64,000 bases of DNA from Paraglaciecola psychrophila 170 (GTDB lineage Bacteria > Pseudomonadota > Gammaproteobacteria > Enterobacterales > Alteromonadaceae): contig NC_020514.1 of the NCBI RefSeq assembly GCF_000347635.1, positions 2,604,001-2,668,000 on the forward strand. Direction: 5' to 3'. The notes under the pieces were generated by a model. That model was not told the origin of the DNA, ran no database searches, and saw only the letters and a program-made list of their open reading frames with translations. Of this stretch, positions 59,160-64,000 are shown one piece after another. The translations under genes were made by a program, and so were the position numbers. Within the stretch, counting starts at the first letter, position 1. The number at the start of each line of letters is the position of its first letter.

Positions 59160-60380
59160 TTAAATTACCTGCCTATAACTTTTGAAAAAGTTTGCTATAC
59201 CTTCGAGTGCTGGTTTTAGTACGTCAATATGAGGCAGAAATACGAGTCTAAAATAGCAGCCTGTTTTGAGGTTAAATGCTGAGCCGTGTACTAATAATAT
59301 TTTTTCTGCACGTAATAGGTCAAAAATCATTTGTTCGTCATTGGTAATATTGAATTTTTCAGCGTCTACTTTAACAAAACAATACATGGCGCCCTTAGGC
59401 ATGACACATTCAAGACCATCTACAGCATTTAACATTTCAAATGCCATGTCTCTTTGAATTTTTAGTCGACCATCATCACCAATGAGTTCATTAATACTTT
59501 GATATCCACCTAAGGCCGTTTGTATCGCATGTTGGCTCGGTACATTTGCGCACATGCGCATCGAAGACAGAATATTAAGCCCTTCGATGTAACTTTGGGC
59601 GATAAATTTATTACCACTCACCACTAACCATCCTGAACGAAAACCCGCTATACGATAGTTTTTAGATAAACCACCCATCGTGATACAAAAAATATCGGTC
59701 GCCATTGATGCGATACAGTGATGTTTTGCATCGTCATATAAAATTTTATCGTAGATTTCATCGCTTATTACGACCAGTGAAAACTCACGGGCCAATTCAA
59801 TAATCTGTTGCAATAGCTCTGGGCTATATACTGCACCAGTGGGATTATTAGGATTAATTAATACGATTGCTTTGGACTTGTCAGTAATTTTATTACGGAT
59901 GTCTTGTATATCAGGTTGCCAAGCATTGGTTTCGTCACATCGATAATGTATTGGTACACCAGATGCGAGACTTACCGCAGCTGTCCATAGAGGGTAATCG
60001 GGTGCGGGTATCAATACTTCATCATCATTATTGACCAGTCCTTGCATAGCCATAACGATAAGCTCACTGACACCGTTACCGATAAACACATCTTCTACTT
60101 TGACGTTTTTGACATTTTTTTGCTGATAATATTGCATCACTGCAACGCGAGCTGAATAAATACCATTCGAGTCTGAATAACCTTGTGATTTTGGCAGGTT
60201 ATGGATTACATCTTTTAAAATATCGTCAGGCGCTTCGAAACCAAATGGGGCAGGGTTACCAATATTCAATTTAAGGATTCGATGTCCTTCATCTTCCATT
60301 TTTTTTGCTTCGGTTAAAATGGGTCCACGTATCTCATAACAGACATTTTCTAATTTGTTCGACTTATTAATTTTTTTCAT
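59160..60380 (-). CDS. alaA: Alanine-synthesising aminotransferase AlaA
   Basis: A 406-residue PLP aminotransferase of fold type I, which makes alanine from pyruvate and glutamate. The start KKINKSNKLENVCYEIRGPI is specific to AlaA (YfbQ). The nucleotide-like motifs NPNNPTGAVYS, ISDEIYDKILYDD and the PLP Lys in GGLSKNYRIAGFRSG follow, with FRLVFLPH near the C-terminus. First gene of the run with yfbR and the dGTPase. Confidence 0.96.
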   Translation of the reverse strand: MKKINKSNKLENVCYEIRGPILTEAKKMEDEGHRILKLNIGNPAPFGFEAPDDILKDVIHNLPKSQGYSDSNGIYSARVAVMQYYQQKNVKNVKVEDVFIGNGVSELIVMAMQGLVNNDDEVLIPAPDYPLWTAAVSLASGVPIHYRCDETNAWQPDIQDIRNKITDKSKAIVLINPNNPTGAVYSPELLQQIIELAREFSLVVISDEIYDKILYDDAKHHCIASMATDIFCITMGGLSKNYRIAGFRSGWLVVSGNKFIAQSYIEGLNILSSMRMCANVPSQHAIQTALGGYQSINELIGDDGRLKIQRDMAFEMLNAVDGLECVMPKGAMYCFVKVDAEKFNITNDEQMIFDLLRAEKILLVHGSAFNLKTGCYFRLVFLPHIDVLKPALEGIANFFKSYRQVI

Positions 60381-61107
60381 TGATTTTGAATAACCTCCTA
60401 CATGGTAGGACAGATTAAACCAACAAGGGTGGGGGTGTTAAGTGTTAAATTAACTATGCTATATAAAAATGTTAAATGGGTGCATTATTTACAAACTCTG
60501 TCATATTTAATTTTGGAAATCCTCTTATTTCAAATGGAGTAATATGTGTTTATTAGGCAAGGTATATATTTGCTCCTTTGATATGGATTGACGTTAGTAA
60601 TATTTTAGAACTAAAAGGCAAAGGTTTAAATTGAAGCGTACTCTCAAAAAGTTTTTTCAAGAAAGCAGCACTGATTATATTGACACAGCTTGCAACAACA
60701 ACAATCTTCGATTGATACAATCAGAGAATCTGTTACAAGCTCAATGCTGACAGAGCTATTTCTAATATTTGTAGTTATTCTAAATTTGATGTAATCAACA
60801 ATAATCGTCACAAACTTGCTTGAGATTGTATATCAGGTAAAGGTATGGATATTATTTGTTTTCTATACGAAACCAAAAGATGGCATAACAACTTGCGACA
60901 ACTATTCATTGGTAACCAGTTAATTACTGATCGTATTTAAACGTTCATTACGTATTAGACATAGACACACCTTCTAAATTAACGATGGTTAACTAGTTCT
61001 ATGACTTAAGCGCTGTATATTTTTTTATTCTAGGAGTAAAATAATCTTAAAGTTCAACTATCAAATAATAAAAATTAAAACGTTTCGACTTTTTATGGAG
61101 TAAAACT
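60381..61107. other. Intergenic region, no gene supported
   Basis: About 730 AT-rich bases contain the promoter side of alaA on the left and of the DUF2189 gene on the right. Plus-strand 60631-60942 has short, stop-broken stretches with protein-like composition (LKRTLKKFFQESSTDYIDTA, then MDIICFLYETKRWHNNLRQL) that might be a worn gene. I cannot name a family. Confidence 0.4.
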
Positions 61108-61902
61108 ATGTCAGACCACTTCAAAATAACACCTCATAATGCGATTTCCGATAGTGACATTGCACGGGTTATTCCTTGTAAAAAATTGACGATGAATGAC
61201 CCGATTAGATGGTTGGCGCTGGCGCTTAAGGACGCGAGTCGGGAACCTGGGCTAACACTTTTTTTTGGTCTTATATTTGCGGCTATACCTTGGCTCATTA
61301 TTGAGCTTGTCCAATTAACAGGTTGGCATTTAGTGATAATGCCTGCAATTGTCTGTTTTATGCTGATTGGTCCATTTTTGGCAGCTTGTATGTACGATGT
61401 TAGTTGGGAACTAGAAAAAAACCACGAACCAACTTTACGCCACTGTGTGAAGACATTAAAACGCAATGCACTTAATGAATGGGGTTTAGGAATTTTACTG
61501 ATGATATTAATGATCTTTTGGCTTCGTGTAGCTTCATTGATCCACGCCTTATATCCTCAGTATATGGATGCAAATTTTATCAATCTTTTACCTTTTTTAG
61601 CGGTGGGTACATTAGTCGGTGCCGTATTCACATTATTAGTGTTTTTTGTGAGTGCATTTACACAACCAATACTGATGGAGCGAAAGGTCGACTTAGCTAC
61701 TGCACTATTAACAAACATGAATGCTATCTGGACCAATAAAGGTCCTATGATGTTATGGGCATTTATAATTATGTTAGCAGTATTGATTGGATTTGCTACA
61801 TGGTTTGTAGGTTTCATTTTTCTGATGCCGCTTATAGGATATGCGACTTGGCACGGTTATATAGGCACAATAGAAACCAAAAGAGAGCGCCATTACGAAT
61901 AA
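61108..61902 (+). CDS. DUF2189 integral membrane protein
   Basis: A 264-residue inner-membrane protein with about six hydrophobic segments (near residues 50-70, 75-95, 130-150, 160-190, 210-235, 236-255). The stretch DPIRWLALALKDASREPGLTLFFG and the GPFLAACMYDVSWELE segment place it in the DUF2189 family, whose function is unknown. A GGAG site (TATGGAGT) precedes the ATG. A bidirectional terminator follows. It stands alone between alaA and the small basic protein gene. Confidence 0.8.
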   Translation: MSDHFKITPHNAISDSDIARVIPCKKLTMNDPIRWLALALKDASREPGLTLFFGLIFAAIPWLIIELVQLTGWHLVIMPAIVCFMLIGPFLAACMYDVSWELEKNHEPTLRHCVKTLKRNALNEWGLGILLMILMIFWLRVASLIHALYPQYMDANFINLLPFLAVGTLVGAVFTLLVFFVSAFTQPILMERKVDLATALLTNMNAIWTNKGPMMLWAFIIMLAVLIGFATWFVGFIFLMPLIGYATWHGYIGTIETKRERHYE

Positions 61903-61934
61903 TTATGCTGTTATAGGTATAATCATCACACAAT

Positions 61935-61972
61935 AAAAAAGCCTCATAATAAATAATCATGAGGCTTTTTTT
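61935..61972. terminator. Strong bidirectional terminator
   Basis: AAAAAAGCCTCAT (61935-61947) pairs with ATGAGGCTTTTTT (61959-61971), 13 bp, around an 11-nt loop with A and T tracts at the ends. It serves both the DUF2189 gene and the convergent small basic protein gene. Confidence 0.9.
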
Positions 61973-61983
61973 GTGTTGGAAGT

Positions 61984-62313
61984 TTATCGCGGTAATTTAG
62001 AAACAGTGCTTTCTTCTAAAATTTTCTTAGCCCAAAATGCTTTGACTGAGAAGTTCGTTTTTTTAGCAAGTGATTTGGCTGCTTTTGTCTTAGTCGCCTT
62101 CTTGGGTTTATCAACCGCTACTGTGGCTTTATTGGCCGGAGTTAAAGCGCCTAATTCTGCGATCATTGCATCTAAATCTGCCAGACGTATATTTTTGCCA
62201 CCATCAATACTATACCAGCCACCTTTGGCTTCGATAGCGGGAGCTTTACCATTTTCTGCTTTATAAGCTTCAGTAAAAGCTGCGATTACTTGATCTTTAT
62301 CCAATTTACTCAT
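61984..62313 (-). CDS. Small basic protein of unknown function
   Basis: A 109-residue protein. Residues 1-55 look folded (VIAAFTEAYKAENGKAPAI, then GGWYSIDGGKNIRLADLDAM). Residues 60-95 form a Lys/Ala/Thr-rich linker resembling histone-like or nucleoid-protein tails, and a short basic C-terminus follows. I do not recognise a named family. It might bind nucleic acid, judging from charge alone. It shares the 61935-61972 terminator and is divergent from the NIF3-like gene. Confidence 0.65.
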   Translation of the reverse strand: MSKLDKDQVIAAFTEAYKAENGKAPAIEAKGGWYSIDGGKNIRLADLDAMIAELGALTPANKATVAVDKPKKATKTKAAKSLAKKTNFSVKAFWAKKILEESTVSKLPR

Positions 62314-62432
62314 AATCAGGTCTTTGCCTTGTCTATGTTTATTTTCAGAATATGTAAAGGTTTTATACCTTTTTTTAATTATAATGTCTAATTTTGCATC
62401 ATTTACACACGTTATTAATCAGTAGGGGTTCA

Positions 62433-63194
62433 ATGTCAGTATCAAATAGTCAATTATTAGAATTACTTAATTCATTATTAAAGCCAGAGCAGGTAAAGGA
62501 TTATTGCCCTAATGGTTTACAAGTAGAGGGTAAGACACCGATTTTTAAGTTAGTCACAGGTGTGACTGCCTCGCAAGCATTAATCAACCATGCGGTATCA
62601 ATTAATGCAGATGCGATTTTAGTACATCATGGATACTTCTGGAGTGGAGAGTCGCCGTGCATAACAGGTATGAAAAGGAAACGAATCCAAACATTGTTGC
62701 ACCACAATATCAACCTTTTTGCCTATCATCTGCCTTTAGATATTCACCCAACGCTAGGCAATAACGCACAGTTAGCTAAATTATTAGGTATTGTGGATAT
62801 CACACCATTACAACGAAATAATCCTCAATCTGTGGTGATGCAAGGTAAGTTTGCCGGCGGTATTTCTCCAACCGAGTTGACTCACTTACTAAGTAATATG
62901 TTAACTAAAACACCATTACACGAATCAGCTAATAAAACTAAAATTGAAACAGTTGCTTGGTGCACAGGAGGTGGGCAAAGTTACATAGAATTAGCTGCTG
63001 AAAAAGGCATCGATGCTTACATCACAGGTGAAGTATCAGAACAAACTATCCACACAGCTAGAGAAATGAACATTCATTTTTACGCCGCTGGTCATCATGC
63101 TACCGAACGTTATGGCGTAAAAGCGCTAGGCGAATATATTCAACAAGAGCTAGGAATTGAGACCGTATTTGTTGACATAGATAACCCAGCTTGA
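62433..63194 (+). CDS. NIF3-like dinuclear metal-centre protein (YbgI)
   Basis: A 253-residue NIF3/YbgI-family protein that forms hexameric toroids with two metal ions per subunit and is linked to GTP cyclohydrolase I type 2-like folds. Metal ligands are visible in AILVHHGYFWSGE, AYHLPLDIHPTLGNN and AGHHATERYGVKALGE. The start ATG 62433 (MSVSNSQLLELLNSLL) has AGGGGTT before it; the earlier in-frame codon at 62394 lacks such a site. It lies 14 bases before cmoM. Confidence 0.92.
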   Translation: MSVSNSQLLELLNSLLKPEQVKDYCPNGLQVEGKTPIFKLVTGVTASQALINHAVSINADAILVHHGYFWSGESPCITGMKRKRIQTLLHHNINLFAYHLPLDIHPTLGNNAQLAKLLGIVDITPLQRNNPQSVVMQGKFAGGISPTELTHLLSNMLTKTPLHESANKTKIETVAWCTGGGQSYIELAAEKGIDAYITGEVSEQTIHTAREMNIHFYAAGHHATERYGVKALGEYIQQELGIETVFVDIDNPA

Positions 63195-63208
63195 GGCACA
63201 TTCAATAA

Positions 63209-63973
63209 ATGGAAAATAATAATCAAGATCAAAGTTTTGATAAGTTTGCAGATAAATTTGAGAAAAACATTTATGGTTCAACAAAAGGGCGGTTACGGCA
63301 TGAGTTGTTAGTTCATCATCTGCATGATTGTATATCTCTACAGACTTTGCCATTAGATGTATTGGATGCAGGTGGAGGCACAGGGGTAATGTCTGAAATG
63401 ATGATTAATTTAGGTCATAAAGTCACATTATCTGATATCTCTTCTGACGTACTGTCTTTAGCAAAGAAAAAGTTAGGTGAAAATATTAATCTGGATATTC
63501 AACATAGAGACATCTTATCGTTAAGTAATAATAGACAATATGATTTGGTCGTCTGCCATGCCGTTTTAGAGTGGTTACAACATCCTTCAGAGGTAATACG
63601 TAAATTAGTGGATTTAGTTAAACCCGGAGGTCATCTGTCACTTAGCTTTTTTAATCATGATGCTCAGTTGTTTGGAAACATGTTGTACGGTAATTTTGAT
63701 TATGTTGAACAAGGTATGACCAGTAAAAATATAGTACGTTTAAGTCCTAAAAACCCGCAAAAACCTAAAGTTATTATATCTCAACTTGAAAGCTTACCTG
63801 TTAAAGTCATAAAACAAGCCGGTATACGTTGTTTTCATGATTATTTGAAACAGCCAGAAAAGCAAATCAGTGAATATGAACAGTTAAAACACTTAGAAAT
63901 TCAATATGGCTCGAGTGAGCCATATTTATGGCTGGGTAAATATTTTTTAATTATTGCCCAGAAAGATTCATAA
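63209..63973 (+). CDS. cmoM: tRNA 5-carboxymethoxyuridine methyltransferase
   Basis: A 254-residue SAM-dependent methyltransferase of the CmoM (SmtA) type, which converts cmo5U34 to mcmo5U34 in tRNA. The N-terminus DKFADKFEKNIYGSTKGRLR and the SAM motif VLDAGGGTGVMSEM are typical. CHAVLEWLQHP, YGNFDYVEQGM and IRCFHDYL also match E. coli CmoM closely in order and spacing. It follows the NIF3-like gene closely and ends at the window edge, complete. Confidence 0.93.
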   Translation: MENNNQDQSFDKFADKFEKNIYGSTKGRLRHELLVHHLHDCISLQTLPLDVLDAGGGTGVMSEMMINLGHKVTLSDISSDVLSLAKKKLGENINLDIQHRDILSLSNNRQYDLVVCHAVLEWLQHPSEVIRKLVDLVKPGGHLSLSFFNHDAQLFGNMLYGNFDYVEQGMTSKNIVRLSPKNPQKPKVIISQLESLPVKVIKQAGIRCFHDYLKQPEKQISEYEQLKHLEIQYGSSEPYLWLGKYFLIIAQKDS

Positions 63974-64000
63974 TGTTGGGTAGGCTATTCAGCTAATAAC

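Noticed and set aside
1..64000. CRISPR array, prophage, integrase or toxin-antitoxin system
   Set aside because: No regularly spaced repeats, no phage structural or integrase genes and no tRNA-linked insertion were seen anywhere in the window.

Overview
The window looks like a chromosomal segment of a marine, AT-rich gammaproteobacterium of the Alteromonadaceae (Glaciecola/Paraglaciecola/Alteromonas-like). The grounds are family-level: the rne | rluC-HAD-maf-yceD-rpmF-plsX-fabHDG-acpP-fabF-pabC-mltG-tmk-holB-tatD order is the classic gammaproteobacterial one, alaA-yfbR is conserved, and there is an Oar-like TonB-dependent receptor, paired RND pumps and an HMG-CoA reductase. No database search was possible, so the genus is an inference.

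Layout. 1-1926: C-terminal end of topA, then yaiL. 1927-3276: gene-poor stretch with hairpins and a short inverted-repeat (MITE-like) element. 3277-7761: a large nuclease joining a FAN1-type VRR-NUC domain to a DnaQ-type exonuclease, a 5'-truncated cation/proton antiporter and a PspB-like membrane protein. 8053-16704 (minus strand): a tandemly duplicated MacAB-like ABC export operon, adaptor + two permeases in each copy but only one ATPase. 16880-22774: orphan molybdopterin oxidoreductase, HMG-CoA reductase, SPOUT RNA methyltransferase, aldo/keto reductase, TerB-like protein. 22791-30423 (minus): RND efflux operon with a lipoprotein adaptor and two pumps. 30641-33152: three adjacent decayed genes (YfbK-like von Willebrand lipoprotein, ECF sigma factor, membrane protein of a probable sigma/anti-sigma set). 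33175-38719: yaiI, Oar-like receptor, rhlE. 38936-55134: rne and, divergently, the RNA/lipid/cell-wall/DNA housekeeping cluster. 55231-60380: ychJ, a SulA-like gene behind LexA-type half-sites, a dGTPase, yfbR and alaA. 61108-64000: DUF2189 membrane protein, small basic protein, NIF3-like protein, cmoM.

How genes work together. The plsX-fabHDG-acpP-fabF block makes the acyl-ACP initiation and elongation machinery, with pabC (folate), mltG (murein), tmk and holB (DNA precursors and clamp loader) in the same direction. The minus-strand alaA-yfbR-dGTPase run puts two HD-domain nucleotide hydrolases together. The two export regions (ABC and RND) are envelope-defence or efflux systems.

Quality caution. 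Several genes carry single-base frameshifts. Those in rne (a run of seven where eight are needed), in the TerB-like gene (four G where five are needed) and in one ABC permease (seven T where six are needed) lie in homopolymers, and rne is normally essential, so at least some are probably sequencing errors. The 30.6-33.2 kb decay island has far too many lesions for that explanation and is real decay. The best candidate for something not well described is the FAN1-DnaQ fusion nuclease; I see no complete novel defence system.
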